The translations under genes were made by a program, and so were the position numbers. Below the pieces are notes generated by a model. It saw only the letters and a list, made by a program, of their open reading frames with translations. It was not told the DNA's origin and did not search any database. DNA of 64,000 nt from Conoideocrella luteorostrata (Eukaryota > Ascomycota > Sordariomycetes > Hypocreales > Clavicipitaceae), in the NCBI GenBank assembly GCA_032433595.1, contig JASWJB010000002.1:248001-312000 (forward strand). Direction: 5' to 3'. Below are positions 49,150 to 61,295 of this stretch, piece by piece (position 1 is the first letter of the stretch; the number at the start of each line of letters is the position of its first letter).

Positions 49150-50055
49150 AGTGTCCCAGCGGCGGCTCATGGAAAAGTATCAAATAGCCCAATACAAGCA
49201 TGAGTCGAATGCATCGCAGTGCAATTTTTGAAGAAAAATAAAAATAAAACACAAAACACAAAACACAAAATTTAAAACCGAAAGTTGCTTTAGTGGAATA
49301 GATCATGTTAGATAAGATTGTTCGACGCCACATAGTATGCTTCTCATCCAGAGGACGATGGCAGTGAGTCGCCCACGTCAAGATTGTGCTACCTCCGTGG
49401 TCCTTGGTGTGGTATTCTGCGTTGGCCGTCGCTCATCGAACGAACGACTCGGGTGTCAAACTGAAAAATGGGTCTCGTGTGTGCTCAGTTTGCTGCGTAA
49501 CAAATTCAGATGGGATCACAACTTATTCGCGCCGGGTACCATGCACTTAGCGACCACGGGTGTGCCTCTGCGTGTTTTCTGGAGGTTGGTTCTGCTTGTT
49601 TTCTGGAAGCTGGTTCTGATGCAGCATGCTGTGGCGAGCGGTCGGCCTGTGCAGGCACATGCAGCAAAGGCAATAGGCCCACCCCCTCCTGCCGCGTGAG
49701 GCTCAGGTAGCATTGAATGGGGCTGCTGGCGGCATTATCCATGGTTGAACATGGCGTAGTCAGTGCTGCGTACTCCGTAGTTAGTGCTGCATAGTATTCC
49801 GTAGTAGCAGTCCCCACTCCAATTTGAAACCCAAATGGACTGTTTGTTGGTCCATTCACCCTGGCTTCTTTCTATTGTAGGTGGGTGCTGCAAACGGGGC
49901 CGGCGCGTCCCCAGACACTCTGCACTGCGACGTGGAATTCAAACCTTCAGCAATCCATTCCATCATCCTCGGTGTTTTCGACATCATCACCTATTTCTGC
50001 CTTGCCTTGCCTTGCCTTCATCGCATTCCCTCGGGCTTTCTCTTGACCCCGCACC
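49150..50055. other. Intergenic with short repeats
   Basis: It contains an A-rich ACAAAAC repeat (49232-49272) in the presumed 3' UTR and a two-copy GTTTTCTGGARGYTGGTTCT repeat (about 49570-49620). The second P450 promoter must lie near the right end. No gene is seen. Confidence 0.5.
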
Positions 50056-51829
50056 ATGAACCTCCTCTCCGCCTCCTTATGGGTTTGCCTGTTGCTGCTT
50101 GGTGCGTGGGCGGCGCAGTCATGCCGCTCTCTGTTCCGCAACTACCTGGCAGCCCGCAAGATCGGCCTCCGTTTTCACGTCATCCCCATCAGCCATCTTA
50201 ACCACTTCTGGATGCTTGTTGACAACAGAATTCTGCGCCATGTGAGGCGGATTTTCGGCGAAAGCACCTTCACGCGATACAATTGGATGGGGTGGGAGCT
50301 GCACGACCGATATCACTCCCATCATGAGCTCGGCGATGCCTTCATGCTGGTGACGCCAGGTCGGAATTGGCTGTACATCGGGCATCCTGATATCGTCATG
50401 GATATCGCGCGAAGGAGGGATGATTTCCCGAGATGCGTCGAGCTCACCCAGGTTCTCGATGTTTTTGGCCCCAGTGTGGGCAGTGTAAGTGCTTTCTTGC
50501 TGACCTCTCTTGGCCCTTTGGCAATTTGGCGGCTTACGCATTGTACTCTAGGTGGAGGGCCAGCGGTGGGTGCAGCAGCGCAAGCTGATGGCGTCCTGCT
50601 TCAATGAGCGTTACAACGAAGTTGTCTGGTCCGAGAGCATATCTCAGGCAACAGACATGATTCGGTACTGGCTGTCGCGTCCGTCCGTTCAGAGCACGGC
50701 TGATGACCTACGTACCTTGTCGTTGGGCGTGCTGTCCAGAGCTGGCTTTGACAAGTCATTCAAGTTCAAGGGCCACGATGAGACATCACATGCCGACCCT
50801 GCAGCCAGCTACAAGGACTCTCTCCAGCTGATATTGGAGAACTGCATTCTTCTTATCGCAATGGGACCGCAATTCTTCACAAATACGCCTTGGCTGCCGT
50901 TCAAGTGGCGCCAACTCGGTGAAGCGGTCAAGGCATTCCAGAACTCTATGACCGAAATGTACGAATCGGAGAAACGCAAAGTCGCAGAGCGCACGTCAGA
51001 TGTCGGTGTTCGCCGCACATTCTTGTCGTCGCTCGCCAAAGCATCTCTGGACGCCAAAGAAGGCGAAGGACTCACTGAGCGGGAAATCTACGGCAACATA
51101 TTCGTCATAAACTTCGCTGGCCACGACACAGCATCTCACGTGTTCACGTTTGCCGTGTATTTTCTGGCTGCTAACCCGGCAGTGCAGAACTGGCTGTCGG
51201 AGGAGCTGCGTCATGTACTCGGCGACCGATCACCGCAGGAGTGGGACTACACAAAAGACTTCCCTAGGCTCAAGCGCTGCTTGGCAGTTCTGTACGAAAG
51301 CATGCGGCTCTACACCCCCGTCCCGGTCACCAAGTGGACGCAGGACAAGGCACAGACACTTGATGTCGGGGGCAAGACCCTTGTCCTTCCACCTAATACC
51401 ATGATATGCTTGGCTTATTCCTCCCTGCAGACTGATCCCAGATGGTGGGGATCCGACTCGCTGACCTGGCGACCATCTCGCTTTATAAAGAAAGCCACCA
51501 GATCTGACTCCAAGTCCTCCGCTTCTCAAGAAGAGCCGGACTTGGACGATGAACAGTTTGTCCAGCCTCGATCCGGCTCCTTCATTGGCTGGTCGGAGGG
51601 CGCGCGCGACTGTCCGGGAAGAAAGTTTTCTCAGGTTGAGTTTGTAGCTACTATGGCATCGCTCTTCCGCGACTGGCAGGTAAACCCGGTCACCTTTGAA
51701 GGGGAATCGATTGAGCAGGCGCAAAAGAGGGTGCTACACCTCATTGAGACGGAGTCTGCGATGGTTCTATTGATTCAGATGTTACACCCTGAAAAGGCAC
51801 CTCTGGTCTGGTCAAAGAGAAAGGTGTGA
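50056..51829 (+). CDS. Cytochrome P450 (CYP4/CYP3-like fold)
   Basis: Two exons (50056-50484 and 50552-51829) give 568 residues; the intron of 67 nt joins GS to VEGQRW in phase. It has an N-terminal signal anchor (about 3-22), the C-helix VEGQRWVQQRKL, the I-helix INFAGHDTASH near 330, the K-helix ESMR near 392, WRPSRF, and the heme loop FIGWSEGARDCPGRKF with its cysteine near 497. All residues needed for a functional monooxygenase are present. It is codirectional with the rhodopsin-fold gene. The substrate is unknown; clustering with the MFS pump and the other P450 is the only hint. Confidence 0.92.
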
Positions 51830-54394
51830 TGAATTCTCACTTGCATAGGGCTGGGACGCCGCGATCAAATGTGAAATTTGAGGTGGAAATTTTTCGGGCT
51901 TAGTCATGTGTCAATAGACACGGTAGAACTACATTTATAAATACATAATTACATTTAGACAGCTGTTGGGCGGCGAGCATTTTAAAATGTCCCTTGAGTT
52001 GCCAATGCCAAATTCGGCCCAGAAGTCACAGACTCCCCAAGGCAATGCCAATAAATGTCTCGGCGTCATTTCCATTATTGGACTGTTACTCTATTTGTAT
52101 TCATTATGCCTGCCTGCTGTGCAAAAAGAAAAACAAAAATAGTGAATGTTCAAAGGAGTTCAGGACAAAGGTAAATAACATACAACACTGGGTATTCGCT
52201 GGTCACTGACCCAACTACTAATCCAGCGCTCACCAGGTTGTTATGCGAGACCGGACAGGATCAATATCTAACTAATAACTATGGTCGTATGCAGAGCATC
52301 GCTGTTACATATTAAGATAGCCATAGCTAGCACGGGTTACTTGGGTCACTCACGTGACAGACTCGACGCATAAAAGGTCGAGTCCAGCTTGATAGTAGAT
52401 AAATTTAACTACTATTATACAATTACATTATGTCTTACCTGTGTTTTACTTTATGTTATTTACGTGCATCTTATGTCTTACGACCCTTTACATCTCATCT
52501 AATATTGACAATCCTCGTACCAAGTCTAGCATCCTACTAGACGAACCAGCACGTAACAATTAGCTAGTCTTATACTAACTTAACAGATGCCTAAGGGCTC
52601 AGAAGGTCGTCGCCGCCCGCAGTTATATTTGTAGAGAAGTAGGTTGTATATTCACTGGTTATTAATATTGCAATAATTGCTGCTAGACTTCCTTACAAAG
52701 GCTACCCCATTTTCACGCGCCCATAGCTAAAGAAAGGCGTGGGCATCGTAAAAAGTGTTATATTGTGCAGAATCCAGAAGCTGCGGGATCTCTACATGAT
52801 ATTGACTATCGGAATACATGAACCATTTGATCATATTTAATTGAACAAGACTATAGGTTGAATTGAGAAGTAAAACAAAGTCTTACAATCCTGACCTATG
52901 GGTACGACCTACAATTCCGACCGCAATTGCATAGATGAGCCGGACTATACGATACCGACAACCTGAATACACGAACCATTTGATCAGTTGATACCAAACG
53001 GTACCATAAGGGCACTTGGGTGTTTTCAGCCACAAAATAGTAATAAGATAATGTTTAATTATTAATAGTTTTAATCTTTAACCTTCTCTCTAGATTTTAT
53101 TCTTCTCTCTTTTATTTACTATTACCTTATAGTATAGAGTTTACTAGCTATATAATACTCTCCCCCCCCCTTCCCCTAATAGCCTTAGGTGTATTGCTAG
53201 CTCCACGATTCACCGCGGCTTATTAAGAGCAGTGATATCCAACACTATTACAATTGTCTTTATACGCTACTGCCTTTTTAAATTAGTCTATTTTATATGC
53301 TTAACCGGCAAATCTTTGTTCGGTGTCATGATGTTACAATTGATCTTTGGATGTTATTGTAGAGGAGTTAATGGGCCTAAAATCTAAACTATTTGTTTCC
53401 CTCGGCAATGGAAACAACTAGACTTTGCTGTCTCAACAGCTTCTGGCTAAAGACAGACGCTCTGTCACGAGAAGTATGAGCCTATTCAAGGGTCATAACT
53501 ACACACGAAAAGCGGACTCTGGCCACGCCAGGTTTTGTGTTCACACTATCTGCAAACGGCTGTACCTTAATTGCCGCCGGGGACTCATAGCCCCAGTACG
53601 AGTCTTGCCGGAACTGAAGAGGGGGCTAGGTCAGTCGGATAGAACCGTGCCTTACATGATAACGCCTCGACCAGCGTGGAAAAGATGGTCCTTTAGTGGC
53701 CGACCTCGGAGGGAGGCAAGCCTCGAATTGGTTGAAGTAAAGGGGCGACTCCCACTAATCTCGATCGGCTGCTGGAAATGGAGATGGAAGAGCCACCCAA
53801 TCCTGTAATGAGCAACTTCTATAACACGACGAAAAAAGAAAGATGTTGTGTCAAGATTTTACATTAGTTAAAGAATCTAGATAAAGAAACTAGAGATTCT
53901 CCAATCCGTGGTCTTGTCCACAAAAATGACGCTGACACGCCCCTCCTGCCCCAATACCAGCATGCAACTGACGCGAAGCCGCCGTCTTAACAAGTACTTC
54001 GTAAAAAGCAAAATAAAAGCGATCCCAAAACAGGAAGCTGAGGCACATCCCGCGCCTATCGTGGCTTGGCAAAGCGCTAAGTTAGCGTGTGGCGCCGTGA
54101 CAAACAGTGCCTCGATAGGGCAATCCGTGCGCATCGCCCGTTTGGACAGCGGCATCCAGAACGAACCCATTGCTGTCGGAGAGACATGAGGACCGAAGAT
54201 CCAAAATCAGAGCTGGCCTCCACATTAGCTGTTAAATATATTCTGGCGGGTGGATATTGCAGGATGCTTTCAGATCATGACTTCCTCCGGCGTCACCAAA
54301 TCTACACACACACACAGAGAGAGAAAGAGAGACATACACGCGCACGCAATTGTTACACATCTCAACACTCCATTAACACAGCCAACGTACAATC
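51830..54394. other. Gene-free stretch with TE relic
   Basis: It includes AT-rich DNA, copy 2 of the dispersed repeat at about 53055-53200, and a CA/GA microsatellite (54303-54330) in the presumed 5' UTR of the next gene. A frame at 53425-53808 has no motif. Confidence 0.5.
53055..53200 (+). repeat. Dispersed AT-rich repeat, copy 2
   Basis: It aligns with 9755-9900, with a C-run inserted at 53162-53170. Mutations are mainly transitions. Confidence 0.6.
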
Positions 54395-55486
54395 ATGGGC
54401 TCCGTGTCATATGCTCAAGAGCAACACCTCGCATCGCTCGCCGTCCAGCGAGCCGCCATCCTCACAAAGAATGTGATGCGCTCTGTGAAGCACATTGCCA
54501 AGACAGACTCTACGCCCGTGACTGTGGCCGATTTTGTTGCCCAAGCCCTCCTTATAAGTGCGCTACACCGTGCTTTCCCGTCGGATGGCTTCATCGGCGA
54601 AGAGACCGCAGACGTGCTTCGAGAAGATGCCACTCTCCGACAGCAGGTATGGGAGCTGGTGGGCGCGACAGAGCTCGAGAATGCCGCTGACGAGGCTTTA
54701 CTGGCGAAGCCGTCGTCATCCGAGGAAATGATGCATCACATCGATCTTGGGGGCCGGGGAGTGGGGACGCGCAATGGCAGAACTTGGGTTATGGATCCCA
54801 TTGATGGCACCGCGACATTTATACGCGGCGGCCAGTACGCCGTTGCGCTGGCTCTCTTGGAGGACGGGAAGGAGGTAGTTGGCGTCGTGGCATGTCCGAA
54901 TCTCCTCCATCCTGACTTGGCTCGCATCGAGGACACGCCTGTCGATGTGGAAGGCTACGGAATTATGCTATCTACGGCTCTGGGCGAAGGAGTCATACTT
55001 CGTCCTGTTGGCAAGGGGAGTTTACTCCCCGGACAGCACGTCTCTGCGCGGCGGCCGGCGCCGCCAACAGCAAACGGGCTCATTGATCCCACGAGCTGGA
55101 ATTTCGTGGACTCCACCATGGGAGAAAAATACCATCTGCAAAATGTCAAGCGCTTTGCCAGTACTGTAGGCGCGCTGTTTCCCGGGACGGATGTATGGTC
55201 TACCCACGTTAGGCTCATCGTTCTTGGCCTTGGAGCGCGACAGGGCGGAAATGTGCAAGTCAGGATTCCTCCCCGCGCTGAGGGCAACGATCCAGAGGAC
55301 TACATCTGGGACTACGCCGGCTCGCAGTTGATTCTGAGCGAGCTAGGGGGAAAGGCTACGGATCTTGACGGCAGAGAGATTGACTTTGGGGCGGGAAGAC
55401 GACTATCTAGGAACTGGGGACTCGTTGCAGCCCCAGGATGGTTGCATTTTGAAGTTCTCCATCGTGTACAAGAGTTCGTTGGATAG
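54395..55486 (+). CDS. 3'(2'),5'-bisphosphate nucleotidase / IMPase family
   Basis: A single exon of 363 residues from ATG 54395. It belongs to the lithium-sensitive Mg-dependent phosphatases: TPVTVADFVAQ near 42, GEE in DGFIGEETAD near 67, the metal motif WVMDPIDGTATF at about 131-142, and the second motif YIWDYAGSQLILSELGG near 304. The TPVTVADF signature and length favour the HAL2/MET22 branch, which removes the 3' phosphate from PAP during sulfate assimilation. The usual DPIDGTKGF reads DPIDGTATF here, so a related inositol-phosphatase-like specificity is possible. There are no introns and no paralogue in the window. Confidence 0.87.
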   Translation: MGSVSYAQEQHLASLAVQRAAILTKNVMRSVKHIAKTDSTPVTVADFVAQALLISALHRAFPSDGFIGEETADVLREDATLRQQVWELVGATELENAADEALLAKPSSSEEMMHHIDLGGRGVGTRNGRTWVMDPIDGTATFIRGGQYAVALALLEDGKEVVGVVACPNLLHPDLARIEDTPVDVEGYGIMLSTALGEGVILRPVGKGSLLPGQHVSARRPAPPTANGLIDPTSWNFVDSTMGEKYHLQNVKRFASTVGALFPGTDVWSTHVRLIVLGLGARQGGNVQVRIPPRAEGNDPEDYIWDYAGSQLILSELGGKATDLDGREIDFGAGRRLSRNWGLVAAPGWLHFEVLHRVQEFVG

Positions 55487-56327
55487 ACAGTGAGATGAAA
55501 AGTACTGCAGTACGTTGGGTGCATCGCTCGCAAAGACACACTCCATAGCTGGCAACCTTGTTTGCCATTCGGCGTAAGATATGGCCCTGTAATTGACATA
55601 GTCGGCCAATGTGTGAAACGGGTAGGTGGCCTGCCGCGAGAAGCTAGCCGTGCTTCAAAGAGCCAAGTCGCTACACCTAGAGACGCAGTTCTGCTATAGC
55701 AATTCAATTTGTCGATCTCTGATCTGCATCGCTGCATTCTGGATGAATGCATATTATACGAACTCATTCTGATCAGGTGCGTTGGCTCTAGACATTCGTT
55801 TGGTCGCCAATAGGAGCAAAGTGCCATCTCCTATAGGCATGACCTTGTCACCGAGATAGCCATGAATCTGCATTATTTCAGGCTAAAATCAGACATGTAT
55901 CAGTAAATTGGAGAAATGGTGTCACCACACACTCGGCAGCAGCTTGCACGTAGGGCAATGATTGGCAATGCTGACTGGCAATGCTAGTTGTCATGGTCGA
56001 ATAAAAAGTAGCCACGTGCATGAGACACAAATGGCGAGGAGTTAGCAATACCTCGTAAGCCGCTGAATGCAGTCAGACTGCGGTCAGCTCAGACACACGG
56101 TTTCATTGGGGTCCACGCCGAAGCAAGGAAGATACTGAAGTACTTGGGTCAGCAAAGCGGGGAGGTGCTCGAATGGCAAAAGGTCTTCCGACGCCACATA
56201 ACTACTCTGTTCATCTACCGAGTATCCAGTTACTCCCCACTCCGTAGTTAATTAGTTACTACTCCGTACCTTAAACTTCAATCGGCCTTGACTAGTGGTC
56301 ACGGCCCGCCGACCCGTCGACACTGAT
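55487..56327. other. Intergenic, nothing recognised
   Basis: It separates two + strand genes. Only overlapping random frames are seen. Confidence 0.5.
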
Positions 56328-57575
56328 ATGGCTAATGCACTCCCGGAGCCCGTACCGAGTCGTGGCTGGGCGATCTGCGATGTTTGTATCGTCGCGCCTA
56401 TTATTACCAGCATCTTTGTCGCCCTTCGTGCGTATTCTCGTTTCGTGGTGACTAAGAAGAACTATGTAGCCGACTGTGGGTTTTGTTTCGATTGCTTTGG
56501 CGATGGTTGTGCTAACGCTTCGCAGGGTGTTGTGTGCGTTCACGCCGCTTGGAAGCCCGAACATGCATCATAGAAACTGACAGGACCAGTATTTGACACT
56601 AGTATGGGTTGTAGCTTTCAGTGTCACATTGGCACAGGCGCCCGTATGTTCTGGGACCTCCAACTTCCTGGTCTCGGGGGGATTTCTTAACTGACGCCGC
56701 ACGGCAGAGATACGGCATGGGCCGACATATCGACGACATTACACCAGAGATGTCTTCTGGGATGTATTTCTGGATCATGGTGTTCGTTCATCACAGATAC
56801 TGAGTTCTCCCCGTGAGCGACTGACACGACCTCAAGGTCTTCTGAATTCTATGTGCTCTCGCTGTGGGGTTACAAGATGGCTCTTCTCCTGCTCTATCTG
56901 CAGCTTTTCGGCGTCAACAATCGATACAGATACACCCTATACACCGTCATGTTCTACGTATGCGGCTATCTGTTCTGCAATCTCGTCATCGAAGTCGTAA
57001 GATCAACGGGCTTGTACAATGATGCCCCCAGACTGAATGACTGACCAACATCACAGGCACAATGCAAGCCGCTCGAAAAGTTCTACCGTCCTTCGACCCC
57101 TGGCCATTGCATAGACACACAAATATTCGACATTCTCCTCGGAGTCTTCCACATGACAAGCGATCTGATCATTGCTATATTGCCACTGCCGGTCATCTGG
57201 AGACTGCAGCTACCCAGCAAGAAGGAAAAGTTCGGCCTGTTTCTTGTCCTTGGCGGCGGCACCATAGCTTGGGTCGTCGCTTGCGTGCGTTTTGTCTACG
57301 TTAGTATAGACCTCACAAGCAAAGACCGAACCTGGTTCGCCGGCGTGACTTTTCTTATGAGCGTGCTGGGGGTCAACACCGGGTTGATCTGCGGGTGCCT
57401 ACCCACACTGAAGCCCCTGCTATGGCAAAGGAAGGATAGGTCTGGTGGAGCTCTAACGGAACAGCCTAGAAGGCCGTCGAATTGGTTGGCTCTGCTGCGG
57501 GTGAACGTACTGGGACCGCCTTGTTCCTGTACTGGCGTTGATCAAGAGCATGAAAACGGGGCTGCTCAGATTTGA
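56328..57575 (+). pseudogene. Rhodopsin-fold (Pth11-like) protein, frame-disrupted
   Basis: From ATG 56328 the first helix (ICDVCIVAPIITSIFVALRAYSRF) and NYVAD are intact. The next hydrophobic helix (VGFVSIALAMVVLT) is only readable in another frame near 56471-56527, so an indel is likely. Further right, good exons resume: RYGMGRHIDDITPEM (from 56707), then FYVLSLWGYKMALLLL, then AQCKPLEKFYRP, joined by canonical introns at about 56783-56837 and 57000-57056, and on to PLLWQ and the stop at 57575. The family is the same as the gene at 47658. Either one frameshift has killed it or an unusual splice is used; I favour the first. Confidence 0.55.
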
Positions 57576-58383
57576 GGCTTCATGGAGGGTCTTTAAACGT
57601 CCAGTCATTACCAGTTTGTTTGGTATAACGGAGTCTTACTCAAAATTTCCTAGGCTTTAACAATGAAGTGATGGTTTTGCGAATGTGAACCTCCAATTTA
57701 GTAGGAGCAGCTAGGTGTGATGATCCAGGGGCAGTGCAGACAAAGGGCTCCGGCCAGGTGCATTGCTTTCCCTGGGGGTGTCAAAGCTATCCACGTGCCC
57801 AAAGCGTTAGGAGCATTGACGGGTTAATTTTCGCCATTTAGTCGCGCCGTTATAGATCACGCGATGGTACTATCCGAGGCTATTTGCAGCGCATAGTACT
57901 GTGGCAGGTCTAGGCTCACTATACAACTAACAGCCTTTCCTGTAACCAATATTTTCTAGGTGTTCAGCTGTGCTAGGATCCTGTGTCTATTATTGGTCTC
58001 TAAAGCCATGATTGATGAGTCAAGTTGTAGCTTAGATGAACTATAGAGCTTAACTGGGGAGGAATAGTACAAATTAGCTGTGGGTTATTACGGGGCATCT
58101 ATATTATCCCATCTATTGCTGTTCTGCGAAGTATATTAACAAACTACTAGCATAACAAACAGGCATTTGAGGGTGGGTAAAAAAAACAGGAAATAAAGCG
58201 AGAGTAGAGTAGTTAATAGTCTTCAGCTATTACCATGTTATATTAAGAGTTAGTTCAATACTTGCCAGCTGCATTATAACCATTATTCACATCGTTATTA
58301 TGTTACCTACGTTAGCTACAGCTTTGTTTTACATTGGTCATCGCTGTAGAAGGATCATGATACCTACAAAAACACCTAGTTTA
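57576..58383. other. Intergenic, AT-rich
   Basis: No gene or identified repeat apart from the LTR that follows. Confidence 0.45.
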
Positions 58384-58597
58384 TGTGAGGTTGCAGATTG
58401 CACAGGGGTTTGTGCAACGTGGTATCGATATCAGTGCAATTCAATAAGCAAAACAATTTATTTAAATCTGTCTATCTAAGAAGAAGAAAACAAGTCAAGG
58501 TGGAAGGCTTGATATCGCCGTATAAATATCGTGGCCGAAAGGTGACCACGTGACCTACTCTGTGCTTCTTGTTTTGCTTGGCGGCAGGGTTTCAACG
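58384..58597 (+). mobile_element. Solo LTR, subfamily A, aged copy
   Basis: It aligns with the LTRs at 8177 and 36305 (CACAGGG, TCTAAGAAGAAGAAAA, GTATAAATATCG, GGTGACCACGTGAC). The right end reads TTTCAACG instead of TTCCAACA and no duplication is visible, so the copy is older or its flank was rearranged. Confidence 0.75.
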
Positions 58598-59827
58598 GAG
58601 GTAGCAAGCTGGGTTTGCCTTATTTACTGTAGCTTGCACATTGTACATACAAAATTTGAGAGCACAGAAGCTGCCCTTCCTAGTCTTTGCGCCAAGCGAC
58701 CATTGTTCTAGCCCATAGAAGAAGACACTAACAGTGGAGCTCGTGGATTTACGTAAAGCGGTTAATTTGTAGGTATGGGCCGGAAACGCTCGATTCATTA
58801 ACATTAAAATGTCAGCCTTCCTCTTTGAAGGTGATGACGGCTCATGGGATATGGTGGGCATTCTTTCATAGAAGTCACGGTCATACAGTGGTATCAGCAA
58901 GTCTGGAAATGTACATGCAGAGATTCAATCTATATAAGGGGCGACAGCACGCCCCTTGAGAAAATGGAGAACTTGATTTCCTGTCGCCGTCGTCCACATT
59001 GTAACTGATTCGGTAGATTCACTCCATCAATCGCTATTCAACTGGCTCAGCTTGTACCATCTCCTCCAATCTCCCTTGAACTCGGTTCTGCCATGCATCT
59101 ATTTATCGCGCTTTTTGTTTTAGCGCTACCCACTAGCTAGGGTGGTAACATTGCTGAAGAAAATTCTTTCCCCGCGCAGCTACCCTGGGGGTGCTTAAAT
59201 TCACGCATAAACTAAATAATAAGCTTTATAAGACTAGATAAGCATGGTAGTAAATAAATGAAGCTAATTGCTTTCTATTAGGAATATACTCCTATCCCGA
59301 CACTAGTAGTGCGTTAAACCTAACAAGAGGTTATTAATCCTCGTAACGGGCTTTAGTCCTAGTCAATCATCCGGCTTAAATGCTACGGTTAAGAGCCTAT
59401 CGATGTACTATTAGCAGTCAGCTCAAGCGTGCCCTTGCAGTCGAGGAAGAACAATTAGGCACATGTCTTCCGAATCTCTTCGCAGTCGTTAGCATTAATA
59501 ACTCTGCCCTCCTTTGAAAGCCGATAAAGCATTTTCTGGTCCCGCCAATACGGGTTGACTATCTTTTCGATGCCTTCCGCTTGGGATGAATATATGTTTC
59601 ATAGATCTACAACAGAAATGTCATGATCACGTGCACTGAGCAACCACTACCACACAGGGAAGTTCAGCCGGGAAGACATCCGAAACGTTATCGCGGGATG
59701 GCAACCGATGGCAGCCGACATCGGGGCTGACCCCTCAATGCAATTCGGCAGGAGGGCGTCTCGAGTTAGAATTGATCGAGTTACATAAGGAGAGTGCCAA
59801 ACCGGGATTACATGCCACCAAGCGGTC
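58598..59827. other. Intergenic upstream of racemase-family gene
   Basis: No supported gene. The frame at 58592-58900 (-) begins with TTG and has no known domain. The promoter of the next gene should be in the last few hundred bases. Confidence 0.45.
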
Positions 59828-60946
59828 ATGCCGAGAAGAGACTTTACTCCCGAAAAAAAAGAAATCATACGAAAAGATCATCAAAAACAACTTGAGAGTA
59901 TGCGCTTCGCAAGAAGAATTACTGTCGTCGGCTGCCACGCTGAGGGTGAAGTCGGAGATGTCATCACCGGAGGTGTCTTAGATGTTCCCGGGAAAACAAT
60001 GTTTGAAAAACTCCGATATTTTGAAACAAAGCAGGACAGCCTTCGTCAGCTTTTGCTGAATGAGCCTCGTGGTCGCGCTCCCATGAACGTCAATTTGCTA
60101 CTACCTCCTTGCGACCCACGTGCAGACGCCGGATTTCTCATCATGGAGAGCAACGAATACGCACCAATGTCTGGATCAAACACTCTGTGTACAACTACGG
60201 TACTGCTGGAAACCGGCATGATTCCCATGAAAGAGCCAATTACGCAAGTAGCTTTGGACACCGCTGCTGGCCTCGTCACGGTCACGGCAGAGTGCGAAGG
60301 GGGCAAATGTAAAAGTGTGGAATTCGACAACGTCCCCGCATTTGTCCTTGAGCTCGACTTCAAGGTCCAAGTGCCAGGCTATGGTCAAGTGATAGTGGAT
60401 ATTGCCTACGGTGGAATGATGTATATCCTGGTTGACGCTGCATCTGTGGGGTTGGCCGTTGACAATGCGTACACTCCAGGGCTCATTGACCTGGGTGAGC
60501 GTATCAAACGTGCAGTTAGGGCAAAGTACGTTCCTGTTCATCCCGAAAATGCTGGCATTACTGGTTTTTCGGTCTGCGAGTTCACCGAACCGTTGCAAAT
60601 GGAGCAAGGTATCCAGGTTGCGAAGAATGCTGTTGTCGTCTCGCCGGGACGCTTCGATCGCAGCCCTTGTGGTACTGGAAGTTGCGCTCGTATGGCTGTG
60701 ATGCATGCACGTGGTCAGTTGAAGACGAAAGAAATTTGGAAGCATCGCAGCATCATTGGAACCGAGTTCATTTGCAAGATTACAGGAACCACTACTGTGG
60801 GGAGATATCCTGCGGTGCTGCCCACTGTCAAGGGCCGAGCATGGATCACAGCCTTCAAAGAAATGGTTCTCGATCCATCAGATCCATTCCAAGAGGGATA
60901 TCGACTGGGAGATCAGTGGCCTGTTGAGAGTGAGGTATCTCTTTAA
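59828..60946 (+). CDS. Proline racemase-family enzyme (hydroxyproline epimerase/dehydratase type)
   Basis: A single exon of 372 residues. The fold signatures are RRITVVGCHAEGEVGDV, NEPRGR, AYGGMMYILVDAASVG and GRFDRSPCGTGSCARMA. In proline racemase two cysteines flank the substrate; here the first position is Ser (MSGSNT, about S115) while the second is Cys (C281). Ser/Cys members of the superfamily are known to act on hydroxyprolines (4-hydroxyproline 2-epimerase or trans-3-hydroxyproline dehydratase), so I infer such a role. An internal ATG at 59900 is a possible shorter start. The convergent neighbour is an ornithine-cyclodeaminase-family pseudogene, the family that contains pyrroline-2-carboxylate reductases. 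Confidence 0.88.
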   Translation: MPRRDFTPEKKEIIRKDHQKQLESMRFARRITVVGCHAEGEVGDVITGGVLDVPGKTMFEKLRYFETKQDSLRQLLLNEPRGRAPMNVNLLLPPCDPRADAGFLIMESNEYAPMSGSNTLCTTTVLLETGMIPMKEPITQVALDTAAGLVTVTAECEGGKCKSVEFDNVPAFVLELDFKVQVPGYGQVIVDIAYGGMMYILVDAASVGLAVDNAYTPGLIDLGERIKRAVRAKYVPVHPENAGITGFSVCEFTEPLQMEQGIQVAKNAVVVSPGRFDRSPCGTGSCARMAVMHARGQLKTKEIWKHRSIIGTEFICKITGTTTVGRYPAVLPTVKGRAWITAFKEMVLDPSDPFQEGYRLGDQWPVESEVSL

Positions 60947-61295
60947 GATATAGCCTCGCACGGTAACCGGATTGCCGGCATGAAATTATTTGAGCTTCAG
61001 AAGCTGGAACAATTACTGGCGGCTATGCCTCCCTACGAGTTTCCCGAGATACAAGATTCTGAAAATACGCAGTAGTCGTCGACTCGCACAGATGGATCCA
61101 TTCTCGGAGTCGGCGCTGTCTGGGGGCGACTTTGGAGGTGGGTTCTCAACTGATCAGATCACGGAGCTTGCGAATGGAATTGATTGGATCATGCAAAATG
61201 GATATCTCAGGTCATGATGCCTTCGGAGTCTTCTTACCGAAGAAGCTGTATTCGTTATAGTCCCACAAATCCTCCAGCTTTTGTCGAATTGTGAT
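60947..61295. other. Convergent 3' region
   Basis: The tails of the racemase-family gene and the cyclodeaminase-family pseudogene meet here. No other feature. Confidence 0.5.

Noticed and set aside
53425..53808. 127-codon frame on the plus strand
   Set aside because: No recognisable domain and no neighbouring exon; basic composition typical of random frames.
58592..58900. 102-codon minus-strand frame
   Set aside because: Begins with TTG, touches the LTR end and matches no family.
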